DNA of 44,025 nt from Bryobacterales bacterium (GCA_025350625.1 JANXXL010000397.1:1-44025); one strand, 5' to 3'; positions 8,395 through 17,429 are shown, numbered from the stretch's first letter. Numbers and translations are program-made. The notes: generated by a model from the letters alone, not told the origin.

Positions 8395-9108
8395 ATGTTC
8401 GAGCAATCCATGCTGCTCTCTTCCGCTCCGGGCAAGAAAGCCGGGGCGCTCGCCGCCTCGCTTACGGCGCAAACTTTCGCTCTCGGCACGCTGTTGCTAA
8501 TCCCGTTGATTTATACGGACCGGCTTCCTTTCGCACAACTCCAGTTACCTACGTTTCTGCCGCCGCCACCGCGTCCGGAACTTCCCAAACCTGAGCCGGC
8601 GCTTCGCCGGCGTGCAATACCGAGAGTGTGGAATCCCTATGTTTCTCCCACCACCATTCCACCGCTCAATCGGCAACCGGACCTGATCGAGAATGCCCCA
8701 GGACTGCTTGACCGCATCGATTCGGGGCCGCCTACTCTATCTATGCCCAACATGGTCGCCATCCCGATGGTTGCACCGCCGCCTTTGCTGGCGCACGCCG
8801 TCGACACGACGCCCAGCAAGCCTATAGCAGTTCCAAGCGACATTCAATCCGCAAAATTGATTCACAAAGTGATTCCCGCTTATCCCAATCTTGCCCGGAT
8901 CAGCCGCATCTCGGGTACGGTGCGATTGCAGGCAACGGTATCGCCCGAAGGAACCATTGAGAAGTTGGAAGTAATCAGCGGGAACCCACTGCTGGTGCCA
9001 GCCGCGGTGGATGCGGTCCGCCAGTGGATCTACCGGCCCACTATTCTGCACAATATTCCGGTCGAAGTCATTGCACCGATCGATGTGATCTTCACGCTGT
9101 CACAATAA
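8395..9108 (+). CDS. Energy transducer TonB-like protein
   Basis: The 237-residue protein has one membrane helix near residues 18-38 ([20 protein letters not shown]). A proline-rich stretch ([15 protein letters not shown]) follows, then a linker, then a C-terminal TonB domain from about residue 145 with [20 protein letters not shown] and [12 protein letters not shown]. TonB links the proton-motive force to outer-membrane receptors. No exbB or exbD is adjacent, so it may use components encoded elsewhere. It lies 38 bp after the ABC ATPase and overlaps the end of the convergent tyrS by 17 bp. Confidence 0.88.
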   Translation: MFEQSMLLSSAPGKKAGALAASLTAQTFALGTLLLIPLIYTDRLPFAQLQLPTFLPPPPRPELPKPEPALRRRAIPRVWNPYVSPTTIPPLNRQPDLIENAPGLLDRIDSGPPTLSMPNMVAIPMVAPPPLLAHAVDTTPSKPIAVPSDIQSAKLIHKVIPAYPNLARISRISGTVRLQATVSPEGTIEKLEVISGNPLLVPAAVDAVRQWIYRPTILHNIPVEVIAPIDVIFTLSQ

Positions 9109-10285
9109 TGCGCTTCCACTTCTTTCCTGCGCGGACGGTATAGGTTCCGGGTTCGGCGTGGAACACGATGCCGGTTCGCACGCCGTCGATTTCGACTGCT
9201 CCGGCCTTGATCAGCCGCTCGGCGTCGGTTCGTGTCCCCGCGAGCTCAATGGCATGCAGCATTTGAGGAACGCGAAGATCCCCGGCTGAGCCGTAGTTGA
9301 CGACCGCGATGTCGGAAGGCTCCGCGCCCTGCCTTACCTCGCGATTAAAGTCGCCGAGCGCTTGCGAGGCGTCCGCCTGTGAGTGGAAATCGGCGACAAT
9401 GCGGCCGGCCAGCTCCATCTTCACGCCCATGGGTTCGCGCTGCTTCAGTGCGGAGATTTCAGGCAGCGATAAATCCGTCAGCAACTCCCAATACCGCCAC
9501 ATGAGGTGATCGCTGATCCCCATAACTTTGCGGAACATGATCTTCGGCGGCTCGGTGATGCCGATGTAGTTGTTCTTCGATTTCGACATCTTCTCGACGC
9601 CGTCGGTGCCTTCGAGCAGCGGTGTGGTCGCGACGATCTGCGGTGGCTGATCGTAGTCGCGCTGCAGCTCGCGCCCTACCAGAAGGTTGAACTTCTGATC
9701 TGTTCCGCCCAACTCCACGTCGCAGGCTAGCATCACGGAATCGTAACCTTGTGCCAATGGATAAAGGAGTTCGTGCATGGAAATGGGTGTGCCGTCCTTC
9801 AGACGGTTAGTGAAGTCATCGCGCTCGAGAATCCGCGCCACGGTGTATTTCGAGCACAACCGGATCATGTCTTCGAATTTCAATTTGTCTAGCCAGTCGC
9901 TGTTGAAGCGAATCTCGGTTTTATTCGCGTCCAGGATTTTGAAAACTTGCGCCTTGTAGGTTTCAGCGTTGCGGATAATATCGGCGCGAGTCATCGGAGG
10001 ACGCGTCACGTTGCGGCCGGTGGGGTCGCCGATCAAACCGGTCATATCGCCGATCAGGAAAATGACGGTGTGGCCTAGATCCTGAAAGTGCTTCATTTTT
10101 CGCAAAAGCACGGTGTGGCCCAGATGCAGATCGGGAGCGGTAGGATCGAAACCGGCCTTCACCCGTAAGGGACGCCCGGTCTTGGCGGCTTCCGTGAGGC
10201 GCGCTCTCAAATCTTCTTCGCGAATGATTTCCGAGAAACCTTTGGTGAGATAGGCGAGTTGTTCCGGGACGGGAGCAAAGGACAC
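9092..10285 (-). CDS. tyrS: Tyrosyl-tRNA synthetase
   Basis: The 397-residue class I synthetase has the HIGH-type motif DLHLGH, the KMSKS loop ([10 protein letters not shown]) and a C-terminal S4 RNA-binding domain ([18 protein letters not shown]). Length and motif spacing suit the shorter TyrZ-like lineage. It charges tRNA-Tyr in the cytoplasm. The start is GTG at 10285, just before the conserved SFAPVPEQL. The gene diverges from the DUF885 gene with 15 bp between start codons, occupied by a perfect 14-bp palindrome. TACAAT ends six bases before the GTG, which suggests a leaderless mRNA. Confidence 0.95.
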   Translation of the reverse strand: MSFAPVPEQLAYLTKGFSEIIREEDLRARLTEAAKTGRPLRVKAGFDPTAPDLHLGHTVLLRKMKHFQDLGHTVIFLIGDMTGLIGDPTGRNVTRPPMTRADIIRNAETYKAQVFKILDANKTEIRFNSDWLDKLKFEDMIRLCSKYTVARILERDDFTNRLKDGTPISMHELLYPLAQGYDSVMLACDVELGGTDQKFNLLVGRELQRDYDQPPQIVATTPLLEGTDGVEKMSKSKNNYIGITEPPKIMFRKVMGISDHLMWRYWELLTDLSLPEISALKQREPMGVKMELAGRIVADFHSQADASQALGDFNREVRQGAEPSDIAVVNYGSAGDLRVPQMLHAIELAGTRTDAERLIKAGAVEIDGVRTGIVFHAEPGTYTVRAGKKWKRIIVTA

Positions 10286-10299
10286 TTTACAATTGTAAA
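10286..10299. promoter_or_regulatory. Perfect 14-bp palindrome with TACAAT -10 elements on both strands
   Basis: TTTACAATTGTAAA is its own reverse complement and fills the gap between the tyrS GTG and the DUF885 ATG. It contains TACAAT on the plus strand (10288-10293, seven bases before the ATG) and TACAAT on the minus strand (10297-10292, six bases before the GTG). Transcription starting six to eight bases after each hexamer would begin at both start codons. It could alternatively, or also, be a repressor operator. Confidence 0.55.
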
Positions 10300-10300
10300 C

Positions 10301-11959
10301 ATGAAGGCGCTTGTGCTTATGACTTCATTCATCTCCATGGCTGCCGCGCAGACGCTGGCGGACCGCTTTTTCGACGAATACTACTTCCCGTTCAACCCGA
10401 CATCTGCCACCGCCGCCGGAGTTCATCAGTACGACGGCCAGATCGAGGATTATTCCAAAGCGGGAGTCGCCGCGCGCGTCGCCAAGCTCAAACACTTCGA
10501 GGCTGAATTCGCCAAGCTGCCGGCTGAACCCGACCGCGATCTAGTGCTTTCGAGCATTCGTGCGAGTCTGCTGGAGTACGAGACGGTTCGCAGCTGGGAG
10601 CGAAATCCGGACATCTATTCGAGCGGAATCACCAGCAGCGCGTTCATCATCATGAACCGGACTTTTGCGCCGCCGGAGGCGCGGCTGCGTTCGCTGATCG
10701 AGCGTGAGCGAAAAATGCCGCCGGTGCTTGCCGCAGCGCGCGCAAACCTGAAGAATCCGCCCAAAATCTACACCGAGATTGCGATTGAACAAGCGCCGGG
10801 AATGATCAGTTTTTTTCAGAAAGATGTCCCGCTAGCTTTCAAAAGTGTGACAGACCAGAAGCTTCTGACGGAGTTTCGAACGGCCAATGACGCAGTCATT
10901 AAAGCATTGCATGAGTATCAGGGCTACCTCCAAACCGACGTCCTGCCGCGATCGAACGGCGACTTTCGCATGGGCGCACAGACTTACTCCAGGAAACTTC
11001 TGCTGGAAGAAATGGTGGATATCCCGCTCGACCGGCTATTGGCAATTGGCTACGCAGATCTGCGCGCCAATCAAAACAAATATCGTGAGACCGCTGCGCT
11101 GATCGACAAGAGCAAAACGCCTCAGCAGATTCTCGCGGCCGCGCAGAAAGATCATCCGGCGCCGGATAAGCTGCTCGACGCATTCCGTAACACCTTAGTC
11201 AGCTTGCGGGACTTCGTGATTGCCCACAAGCTTATGACAATTCCGTCCCCCCGGCTGCCTGTTCTTGAAGAGACGCCGCCGTTCATGCGCGCGACCACCT
11301 TCGCCTCCATGGATACTCCGGGCCCTTTTGAGACCGTGGCGAAGGACGCGTTCTTCAATGTGACGATTCCGGAAAAGGACTGGACTCCGCAGCACGTCGA
11401 GGGATTCATGGGTCAATTCAATTGGGGTACGGTTCTCTCCACTGCGATCCATGAGGCCTATCCCGGCCACTACGTACAGTTTCTGTGGATGCATCAAGTT
11501 CCTTCGCGTGTGCGCAAACTGTTGGGCGCGAATTCGAATGCGGAAGGGTGGGCCCACTATTGCGAGCAGATGATGCTCGACGAAAAATATTCAACCGATC
11601 CAAAAATGAGGCTGGGCCAGCTTCAGGACGCACTCTTGCGCAATGCCCGATACATTGTAGGTATTGAGATGCACACCGGGAAACGGAGCTTTGAGCAAGC
11701 CGTCGACTTCTTCGAAAAAGAAGGCTACCAGACGCATGAAGTGGGTGTTGTCGAAACCAAGCGCGGCACTTCCGATGCTACCTATCTGTATTACACGCTG
11801 GGCAAGCTGCAAATCCTGAAGCTGCGGGAAGATTACAGAAAAATGCGCGGTAGCCAATTTTCGCTGCAGGAATTCCACGATCGCTTTCTGAAACAGGGCT
11901 TTCCGCCTGTCAAGATAGTGCGTAAGGAGATGCTGGGCGACGATTCTCCGACGCTGTAA
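10301..11959 (+). CDS. Exported DUF885 family protein (putative metallopeptidase)
   Basis: From ATG at 10301 the product is 552 residues. It opens with a signal peptide ([17 protein letters not shown], cleavage near AAA-QT). The DUF885 hallmark HEAYPGH, a HExxxGH variant of a zinc-protease motif, lies in [16 protein letters not shown] at about residues 384-399. [11 protein letters not shown] follows and may supply the third ligand. Such proteins are predicted exported or lipid-anchored peptidases; the substrate is unknown. The upstream TTG at 10259 was rejected because it lies inside tyrS and would spoil the signal peptide. TACAAT seven bases before the ATG suggests a leaderless transcript. 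Confidence 0.88.
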   Translation: MKALVLMTSFISMAAAQTLADRFFDEYYFPFNPTSATAAGVHQYDGQIEDYSKAGVAARVAKLKHFEAEFAKLPAEPDRDLVLSSIRASLLEYETVRSWERNPDIYSSGITSSAFIIMNRTFAPPEARLRSLIERERKMPPVLAAARANLKNPPKIYTEIAIEQAPGMISFFQKDVPLAFKSVTDQKLLTEFRTANDAVIKALHEYQGYLQTDVLPRSNGDFRMGAQTYSRKLLLEEMVDIPLDRLLAIGYADLRANQNKYRETAALIDKSKTPQQILAAAQKDHPAPDKLLDAFRNTLVSLRDFVIAHKLMTIPSPRLPVLEETPPFMRATTFASMDTPGPFETVAKDAFFNVTIPEKDWTPQHVEGFMGQFNWGTVLSTAIHEAYPGHYVQFLWMHQVPSRVRKLLGANSNAEGWAHYCEQMMLDEKYSTDPKMRLGQLQDALLRNARYIVGIEMHTGKRSFEQAVDFFEKEGYQTHEVGVVETKRGTSDATYLYYTLGKLQILKLREDYRKMRGSQFSLQEFHDRFLKQGFPPVKIVRKEMLGDDSPTL

Positions 11960-11964
11960 AGCGC

Positions 11965-13230
11965 TTAGACCACCACATCGACCGGCAGCGGAGGCAGATC
12001 GCGGCGGCCGATGTTCAGCTTGATATGGTGCAGTCCCGGGCCTATTTGCTCAGGCAAGCGGAAGTGCACCTGGTAGCGCTGCGGGCGCGGGTCGATACAA
12101 ATTTTTTCGAGATCCTCGACGGGCTGTCCTCCCATCTGCACTTGGATGTCGGAAGGATGCGCGATTTCCTCCAGCGTCAGGGTCACGATGCGATTCTCAA
12201 TGCACCGGGGCGCCCCTACTACGCGCGGGATGGGCGGGCCGGGAGGAATGACGCGAAGAGTAGCCGGCTCCGATAAAGGGCGATCCAGCCAGAAGAGTTG
12301 AACCGGGAGCAGACCGGTAGCCTCCAGTTCCGGCAGGTCCACGCGAATCCGCTGCTGCCCGTCGCGGTCGGGCGCGCCGACCGATGTGATGGTTCCGAAC
12401 GAGCTGCCGATGGTGGCGCGTAAATGATTGAGGCCCGCGTCAGGCGGCAGATTCCCGGCGCGAATGGAGATCGCGGCAAAACGTCCGCGGCAGGGAGCGA
12501 CCGGCTCAAAGCTGCTGGCGTTGGTGATTTTGTGTATCTCCACCGTCAGCGTATCTCCCAAAGCGGAGATCTTTGCTGCGAGACCGGCAGACCAACTGGC
12601 AGGCTGCCTGCGCCAGGTAGTCCACATGGATTGGGTCGAGACGCCGTCGAGCGTCAGCACTTGAAAATCGTGCGCTTCCGCGAATTCCAAAATGTCGTGC
12701 GAGCGGAGCTGTGCCCCGGTCCATTGGTCAAACGCCTGGCTGCCTGCGGAGCCGTTGAATTGCATCCGCACCAAGCCGCCGGGCCGCACCACGCGATGGA
12801 TTTCGCGCAGGAACGCAAGCACCAGCTCCCGGCTTGGAATATGCGGGAAGAGGTCGAACGAATATGCGAAATCGAACGACTGGTCCGCAAAATCTTCCAG
12901 ACTGGTTCCGCGGATCTGGTGCGGACGCGCGTTCGGGATGTCCAGCAGATTTTCGCGCGCTTGCCGGATGAAATCGGCCGAGACATCGACCCCGTGGATT
13001 TCAAGAAAGTGCCGGCTCATCGGCCGCATCAGGCGTCCGGAGCCGCATCCGATTTCGAGCGCGCGCCAATTGCCGCGCTCTTCGGCCTTCAGGCGGTGAA
13101 GCTCGGTTTCGAGATCGTTAATCACTCCGGTGGCGGCCGCCAGGAATTCCGCGTCGCTTTGGCTGCGACGCCCGAAGGCTACGTAATAGCTGGCGTCAAC
13201 GGAAGCTTCTGGGCGCTCGGAATCAGGCAC
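11965..13230 (-). CDS. SAM-dependent methyltransferase with C-terminal Ig-like region
   Basis: From GTG at 13230 the product is 421 residues (MPDSERPEASVDASYYVAF). Residues 50-160 are a class I methyltransferase domain with ALEIGCGSGR at 57-66, the acidic DVSADF segment and HRVVRPGGLV. From about residue 240 the protein changes to beta-rich sequence: ITNASSFEPVAPCRGRFAAI, then IRVDLPELEATGLLPVQLF, and a second similar stretch to the end. The first repeat resembles the IPT/TIG-like domains common in Solibacter-type proteins. A longer frame exists, but it would overlap the SYLF gene. Substrate unknown. It starts five bases after the SYLF stop and is likely co-transcribed. Confidence 0.8.
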   Translation of the reverse strand: MPDSERPEASVDASYYVAFGRRSQSDAEFLAAATGVINDLETELHRLKAEERGNWRALEIGCGSGRLMRPMSRHFLEIHGVDVSADFIRQARENLLDIPNARPHQIRGTSLEDFADQSFDFAYSFDLFPHIPSRELVLAFLREIHRVVRPGGLVRMQFNGSAGSQAFDQWTGAQLRSHDILEFAEAHDFQVLTLDGVSTQSMWTTWRRQPASWSAGLAAKISALGDTLTVEIHKITNASSFEPVAPCRGRFAAISIRAGNLPPDAGLNHLRATIGSSFGTITSVGAPDRDGQQRIRVDLPELEATGLLPVQLFWLDRPLSEPATLRVIPPGPPIPRVVGAPRCIENRIVTLTLEEIAHPSDIQVQMGGQPVEDLEKICIDPRPQRYQVHFRLPEQIGPGLHHIKLNIGRRDLPPLPVDVVV

Positions 13231-13235
13231 AAGGA

Positions 13236-13919
13236 CTACTTGCGGCTGGAGTAGCGGTCGAGTTCCATCAATAGTGCGGCGGCCGCCTTGGGGGGCGCCA
13301 CCGATCCCTCGACAATTTCGCGGTTCTTGAGGGTCTTGCCATAAAGCTCGACGTTCCAATCCGTGTCTTCACGCAAGGTAGCGCCGTTCAGAGCGATGCC
13401 GGCAAAGAGCCCGCGCGCGCGCGACCAGGTCAGGATTTCGGCAGTCAAGCGGGCGTCGGTTTCCGCTTGCGCGACTCGCCCCACGGGCCCGGCGGCGACG
13501 GTAGCGTCCCCACCCAAGGTGAACTTACTCGAAAGCAGGCGATCGACGCCTTTTTCATTCATCACCAGCATGAAGACGTCCATTTCGGAGCCTCCGATCT
13601 GGAAGCCCACGCTGCCCCCCTCGATGCGAATCGCGCCGGGAGCGGACCAGCCCACGCCGCTTTTCTTGCGGCAGGAGAGGAAACCTTTGCCGTACTTGCC
13701 GCCCACGATGAATGCGCCCTTCTTCAAATCGGGAACGATGACGATGCACTCCGCCTTGCTCAGGAGATCCTGCGGGATGGATTTATCGGGAATTCCCATC
13801 ACTTCCCGAAAGGCTTGCGCGGCGCTTTGCAGGCGCTTGGGCGCGTCGGAAGCGGCGGAAACCGTGAAAGGCAACAGGACCGCGCCGGCCAGCAGCGCGC
13901 TAAACATTTTCGTTCTCAT
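13236..13919 (-). CDS. Exported SYLF-domain (Ysc84-like) protein
   Basis: The 227-residue protein has a clear signal peptide (MRTKMFSALLAGAVLLPFTVSA). The rest is a SYLF/Ysc84 lipid-binding domain: a KAECIVIVPDLKKGAFIVGG strand, then GKGFLSCRK, SVGFQIGGSEMDVFMLVMN and TDARLTAEILTWSRARGLFAG. Bacterial members are exported proteins of unknown role thought to bind lipids. The ATG is preceded by GGGAGG nine bases upstream, so this gene uses a normal ribosome-binding site, and TACATT further upstream is a plausible -10. The methyltransferase gene follows directly. Confidence 0.9.
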   Translation of the reverse strand: MRTKMFSALLAGAVLLPFTVSAASDAPKRLQSAAQAFREVMGIPDKSIPQDLLSKAECIVIVPDLKKGAFIVGGKYGKGFLSCRKKSGVGWSAPGAIRIEGGSVGFQIGGSEMDVFMLVMNEKGVDRLLSSKFTLGGDATVAAGPVGRVAQAETDARLTAEILTWSRARGLFAGIALNGATLREDTDWNVELYGKTLKNREIVEGSVAPPKAAAALLMELDRYSSRK

Positions 13920-13982
13920 TGGAATAGCCTCCCGTTAAATGTACTGGTACTTTACCAATGATGCCAGATCGGGGATCGCGTT

Positions 13983-14147
13983 TCACGTTTCCTTCTCCAT
14001 GATGCTTGATACTTCGGCATAGCGCACGCCGTACACGCGGCGAATCACGCGGCAGATTTCAGCGGCCACTCGTTCGGGCCGTTCTTTATCTTTTTGCGAA
14101 TCCGGCAAGTCCAGTTCGACTTTGATGTAAACATGGGTCCGCGACAT
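13983..14147 (-). CDS. Small conserved-looking protein of 54 residues
   Basis: From ATG at 14147 the product reads MSRTHVYIKVELDLPDSQKD and ends SSIMEKET. It has an N-terminal beta strand, then a charged helix (ERPERVAAEICRVIRRVYG). I do not recognise a family. An upstream in-frame TTG at 14174 would leave no room for expression of the divergent gene. TATCAT (14159-14154) ends six bases before the ATG, the leaderless layout seen at other starts here, and supports it as a real gene. Confidence 0.55.
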   Translation of the reverse strand: MSRTHVYIKVELDLPDSQKDKERPERVAAEICRVIRRVYGVRYAEVSSIMEKET

Positions 14148-14153
14148 TTCCCG

Positions 14154-14163
14154 ATGATACGAT
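14154..14163. promoter_or_regulatory. Overlapping divergent -10 elements (small ORF / Cys-rich gene)
   Basis: On the minus strand TATCAT (14159-14154) lies six bases before ATG 14147. On the plus strand TACGAT (14158-14163) lies 14 bases before GTG 14178, giving a predicted leader of about seven bases. The two hexamers share two bases. Assignment is by pattern only. Confidence 0.35.
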
Positions 14164-14177
14164 AGGGGTGTCAAGCG

Positions 14178-14798
14178 GTGAACATTCCTTGCAAACTATG
14201 CGAAAAAAGACGCGCGCGAAGGCAGTGTCCCGGCGTGGAAGGCGAAATTTGCGCCCAGTGCTGCGGTTCCGCGCGCGAGAATACGATTGATTGCCCAGGC
14301 TCCTGCGAATACTTCCGGGGAGCGCGGTTTCACGAACAGCCACCCGCGATTCCCGAGGATCAAGTGCCGAACAAAGACATTCGGTTGAGCGAGACATTTC
14401 TGCGCGAGATGGAGCCGCTAGTTTATGCCCTGGCGTTGGCTTTGAGGCGTGCAATCGAGAGTGGCCACGCAGTTGATTCGGACGCGCGGGAGGCGCTCGA
14501 CGCGGAAATCCGCACCTATCGCACGCTAGAAGCGGGCTTGATCTATGAGAGCCACCCAGCCAACCCGTACGCGGCGGCGATTCAACACAAGCTTCGTGAT
14601 GCGGTGGTAGAACTGCGCAGGGAACTGGCCGCGCAAACGGGCATGCACACGCTGCGCGATGCGGACGTGCTGGGTGTCCTGGTGTTTTTGCAGCGGCTGG
14701 AGATGCAGTATAGCAATGGCCGGCCGCGGGGGCGGGCGTTTCAGGACTTCCTGGCGTGCTATGTGCCGGAGCTTCCAGTGCCGGCGGTGCTCACGTGA
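14178..14798 (+). CDS. Cys-rich zinc-binding-like protein of unknown function
   Basis: The 206-residue protein starts with GTG. Its first 45 residues hold eight or so cysteines in CxxC, CxxCC and CPxxCxYF patterns (PCKLCEK, ICAQCCGSAREN, DCPGSCEYFRG), which suggests one or two bound zinc ions or a metal cluster. Residues 60-200 are mostly helical with no recognised motif. It overlaps the CbiX-like gene by four bases (GTGA) and heads a four-gene run with a chelatase, a flavin reductase and a small membrane protein. A role in metal or tetrapyrrole handling is inference from neighbours only. Confidence 0.75.
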   Translation: MNIPCKLCEKRRARRQCPGVEGEICAQCCGSARENTIDCPGSCEYFRGARFHEQPPAIPEDQVPNKDIRLSETFLREMEPLVYALALALRRAIESGHAVDSDAREALDAEIRTYRTLEAGLIYESHPANPYAAAIQHKLRDAVVELRRELAAQTGMHTLRDADVLGVLVFLQRLEMQYSNGRPRGRAFQDFLACYVPELPVPAVLT

Positions 14799-15190
14799 CG
14801 TCGAAAGGGTACGTCGTGTTCGGCCACGGGTCGAGCGTCGAATCAGCTAATGACGCGGTGCGGGCGATGGCGGCGGAACTGGCTCGCCGCGCGGGGTACG
14901 ACGCCGTGGAAACGGCGTTTCTCGAATCCGGAAAGCCGGACTTGCGGGGAGCCATAGATAGCTTGGCGAGTCGCGGGGTTGCGCATGTGATCGTCATCCC
15001 CTACTTCCTCACGCTGGGGATACACCTGCAGCGGGATCTGCCGCGTCTGGTGGACGAACTTCGCGCGGTTCATCCTGGAATGAGGATTGAAGTAACCCCG
15101 CCTTTGGACGGCCATCCGGCATTGATGGAAGCCCTGCTGGGGCGCGCGGCTGCGGGGGAAGGGAAGCTCGGTGGAAGCGAAACTGATTGA
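14795..15190 (+). CDS. CbiX/SirB-type chelatase (short form)
   Basis: The 131-residue product starts at GTG 14795, overlapping the previous stop. It has the CbiX/sirohydrochlorin chelatase pattern: VVFGHGS with the metal-binding His near the N-terminus, ETAFLESGKPDLRGAIDSL, and YFLTLGIHLQRDLP carrying the second His. At this length it is a single-domain chelatase that would dimerise, like CbiXS. The family inserts Co or Fe into sirohydrochlorin for B12 or siroheme. No other cobalamin genes are present, so the metal is undecided. The last 20 bases overlap the reductase gene. Confidence 0.85.
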   Translation: MTSKGYVVFGHGSSVESANDAVRAMAAELARRAGYDAVETAFLESGKPDLRGAIDSLASRGVAHVIVIPYFLTLGIHLQRDLPRLVDELRAVHPGMRIEVTPPLDGHPALMEALLGRAAAGEGKLGGSETD

Positions 15191-15860
15191 GTGGGTGGAG
15201 ATCGCGCCCGGTGTACGGCACTTTATTTTCGAGGCGCCGCGACTCGCGCGGCTGGATTTCATACCGGGGCAATTCGTGTCGCTCACAGATTCGGTAGACA
15301 GCCGGGCGATTACGCGGGCATATTCGATCGCATCGGCCCCGGGCGCCGGCAACCGTTTCGAATTGTGCCTGAACCGCGTCGAGGATGGCACGTTCACACC
15401 GCATCTGTTTGATCTTTCCCCGGGAGATGCGGTCGAGATGCAACCGCCGCTAGGCACGTTTACGCTGCGCCAGCCATTGCGGGATTCGCTCTTAGTGGCC
15501 ACTGGAACCGGCATCGCGCCCTTTCGCTCGATGCTGAAAATCGCGCTTCAGCCGGGGTCGCCGGCCTTCACGCTGTTGTTCGGCGTGCGCTTTGAATCGC
15601 ACCTGCTGTATCGTGAGGGATTCGAAGAGATGGAGCAAGAGTTTCCGCAATTTCATTTTTGGCCGACGCTGACGCAACCTGGTCCGGATTGGCGCGGCCG
15701 CACGGGTCGCGTGCAGACGCACTTGATGGAAGCGATTGCCGGGCGGAAGGATGTCGATATCTACCTGTGCGGCTTGCGCCCCATGGTGGATGACGTGCGG
15801 CAGATCCTTAAGGGCATGGGCTTTGACCGCAAACAGATCCGCTACGAGAAATACGACTGA
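15171..15860 (+). CDS. Ferredoxin-NADP reductase-type flavoprotein
   Basis: The 229-residue protein has the FNR fold. The FAD site is RAYSIASAP (residues about 51-59), the isoalloxazine-binding segment is around FTPHLFDLSPGD, and the nucleotide site is VATGTGIAPFRSML, followed by FGVRFESHLLY and YLCGLRPMVDDV. It ends YEKYD. No iron-sulfur domain is attached, so it would pass electrons between NAD(P)H and a separate carrier. The start is GTG at 15171 with GGAAG upstream. It overlaps the chelatase gene by 20 bases and touches the next gene. Confidence 0.9.
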   Translation: MEAKLIEWVEIAPGVRHFIFEAPRLARLDFIPGQFVSLTDSVDSRAITRAYSIASAPGAGNRFELCLNRVEDGTFTPHLFDLSPGDAVEMQPPLGTFTLRQPLRDSLLVATGTGIAPFRSMLKIALQPGSPAFTLLFGVRFESHLLYREGFEEMEQEFPQFHFWPTLTQPGPDWRGRTGRVQTHLMEAIAGRKDVDIYLCGLRPMVDDVRQILKGMGFDRKQIRYEKYD

Positions 15861-16078
15861 TGGGACGCACCCTCTCGCTGGCCTTGGCGGTGGTGTTCAT
15901 TTTCGCAGCGGTGGCGGCGATCATGCTGAAGGTGATGCCTGCGCCTCTCAAAGATAGCGATTATCTGATCATCGGCTCGGTAGCCACCATGGTTTCGCTG
16001 CTGATGTTGTTCCTGCTGGTGGTGGTGACATCCGGAAAGGGTGCGAGCGTATTTTTCAAGCGGCGGAAGCGCCATTAA
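15860..16078 (+). CDS. Small two-helix membrane protein
   Basis: This 72-residue protein has two hydrophobic segments, about residues 5-25 (LSLALAVVFIFAAVAAIML) and 35-58 (YLIIGSVATMVSLLMLFLLVVV), and a basic tail (FFKRRKRH). It starts one base into the end of the reductase stop codon (TGATG), so translation is coupled. No family is recognised. It overlaps the convergent porin gene by four bases. Confidence 0.7.
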   Translation: MGRTLSLALAVVFIFAAVAAIMLKVMPAPLKDSDYLIIGSVATMVSLLMLFLLVVVTSGKGASVFFKRRKRH

Positions 16079-17403
16079 AAACTGTCCTTTCCGAATTCGA
16101 TGTGCAGGCGCAAGCTCCAGACCCAGACGGGACCGCGATCCTGGTTATAGGCGGGATTGGCAACGTGCTGAAGGTCGAGCGTAGTGAAAAAGCCGGGGAA
16201 GAGCCGGGCGTTGTAATAGGTTTCCCAGACATACTCCGGTCCGTATTGGAGCGCCCCGTCGCCGATCAGGAAGTCTTTGCCGCCGCGCGCTAGATATGAT
16301 GCGTGCACACCGGAGATGCCGCCGACTGTGAGTGCGCTGGCCGCCACATCATGCGGGCGCTTCCAGCGTGTACCGGCGATCGATACTCCACCACTCGCAA
16401 GACGGTCCATTGCCGTGAACGCGAAGCTTTCTGTCTTCCCGTCGCTCCAGCCCAATCGCGCGAATACTCCGACATCCTTCGTGATCTCCTGTTCGAGGTT
16501 GATACCCCCGCCGTATTTTAAGCGGCCGGGATGGCGGGTGGCGGTCACGTCGGGCGTAGCGTGGTTGATTTCGCTCAATCGGAGTGCCTCGGCATATCTC
16601 CCCGAATCGGTATGCAGCCAGGAGCCCATCAGCCGGAGGACGCCCGCATGGCCGGCGGGCGCATAACGCAATTCGCCCTCCACCATATCTCCGCGATCGC
16701 GCAGCAAACGCCGGTCGAAGCGCAGACCGTTCGCCGTTTTTGGTTCCGCGGCACTTCCGTAACGGAGGGACCAGCGTTTGGTGTGGAACTCATGAATCCA
16801 GCCCCAGGTATAGCCGCGCGTATCGGCTGGATAATCCCAAGCGCCGTTATACATGGTGGCCCAACCCATGAATTGGGTGCGCGGATCGTGCGAGTAGCGG
16901 TTGTTGTCGAAAAAATCGGTGACCGTGAAACGGCCTCCGGTAATGCTGTAACGCGTCATCGGTCGCGAGCCTGCAAGCTGGTTTTCAGAACTGGTGAAGG
17001 TTTCGCGTTCGCTCCCGAACCCGAAGTCCTGCGTAAAGTAGGCTCGCGCGAGATAGGGTTTGGGGGTCGCTGAAGCCACACGCGGCAGCTCGCCGTTGGG
17101 AAAGTTCGCGATTCCGTTCACCGCGCTGAAGCCGCGGCCGCCGGCAATTTCCGGATCGACGTAAATCTGAGTGTTACGGCCGAGTTTAACGCCGAGAAAC
17201 AGCGTGGTGGTGAGTGAGACATCCCACTCCGACTGATTTTGAAGACTGAAGTCGCCCGCGTATGGTGACCGGAAAGTGCCATGATGATCGCCAATGGAAG
17301 TCGCTTGAAAGTAGAGATTCCAGCGCTCGGCAACTGGAGGATCAGCGGGGGTGTCTTGTCCCACCAAGCGAACGGAAAGCAGAAGGAACAGGAAAAGGAA
17401 CAC
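16075..17403 (-). CDS. OprB-like carbohydrate-selective porin
   Basis: The 442-residue protein has a signal peptide (MFLFLFLLLSVRLVGQ) and a beta-rich body ending in Phe, as expected of an outer-membrane barrel. Features of the OprB/alginate-porin family include WNLYFQATSIGDHHGTF, the GGRGFSAVNGIANFPNGELPR block and the C-terminal LDLQHVANPAYNQDRGPVWV. It would let small molecules, perhaps sugars, through the outer membrane. The start is GTG at 17403, with GATAAT five bases upstream as a possible -10. The PfkB sugar kinase lies just upstream on the same strand, consistent with sugar uptake (inference). Confidence 0.85.
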   Translation of the reverse strand: MFLFLFLLLSVRLVGQDTPADPPVAERWNLYFQATSIGDHHGTFRSPYAGDFSLQNQSEWDVSLTTTLFLGVKLGRNTQIYVDPEIAGGRGFSAVNGIANFPNGELPRVASATPKPYLARAYFTQDFGFGSERETFTSSENQLAGSRPMTRYSITGGRFTVTDFFDNNRYSHDPRTQFMGWATMYNGAWDYPADTRGYTWGWIHEFHTKRWSLRYGSAAEPKTANGLRFDRRLLRDRGDMVEGELRYAPAGHAGVLRLMGSWLHTDSGRYAEALRLSEINHATPDVTATRHPGRLKYGGGINLEQEITKDVGVFARLGWSDGKTESFAFTAMDRLASGGVSIAGTRWKRPHDVAASALTVGGISGVHASYLARGGKDFLIGDGALQYGPEYVWETYYNARLFPGFFTTLDLQHVANPAYNQDRGPVWVWSLRLHIEFGKDSF

Positions 17404-17429
17404 GCGCTATTATCATCTTCGCATCTGCA

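Noticed and set aside
10286-10299. Rho-independent terminator at the palindrome
   Set aside because: It lies between divergent start codons, is AT-rich and has no loop or T-run.
12424-13254. 276-residue plus-strand frame opposite the methyltransferase
   Set aside because: A shadow frame. The minus strand has the complete methyltransferase motif set.
16531-17073. 180-residue plus-strand frame opposite the porin
   Set aside because: No recognisable motif; the porin frame on the minus strand has a signal peptide and barrel features.
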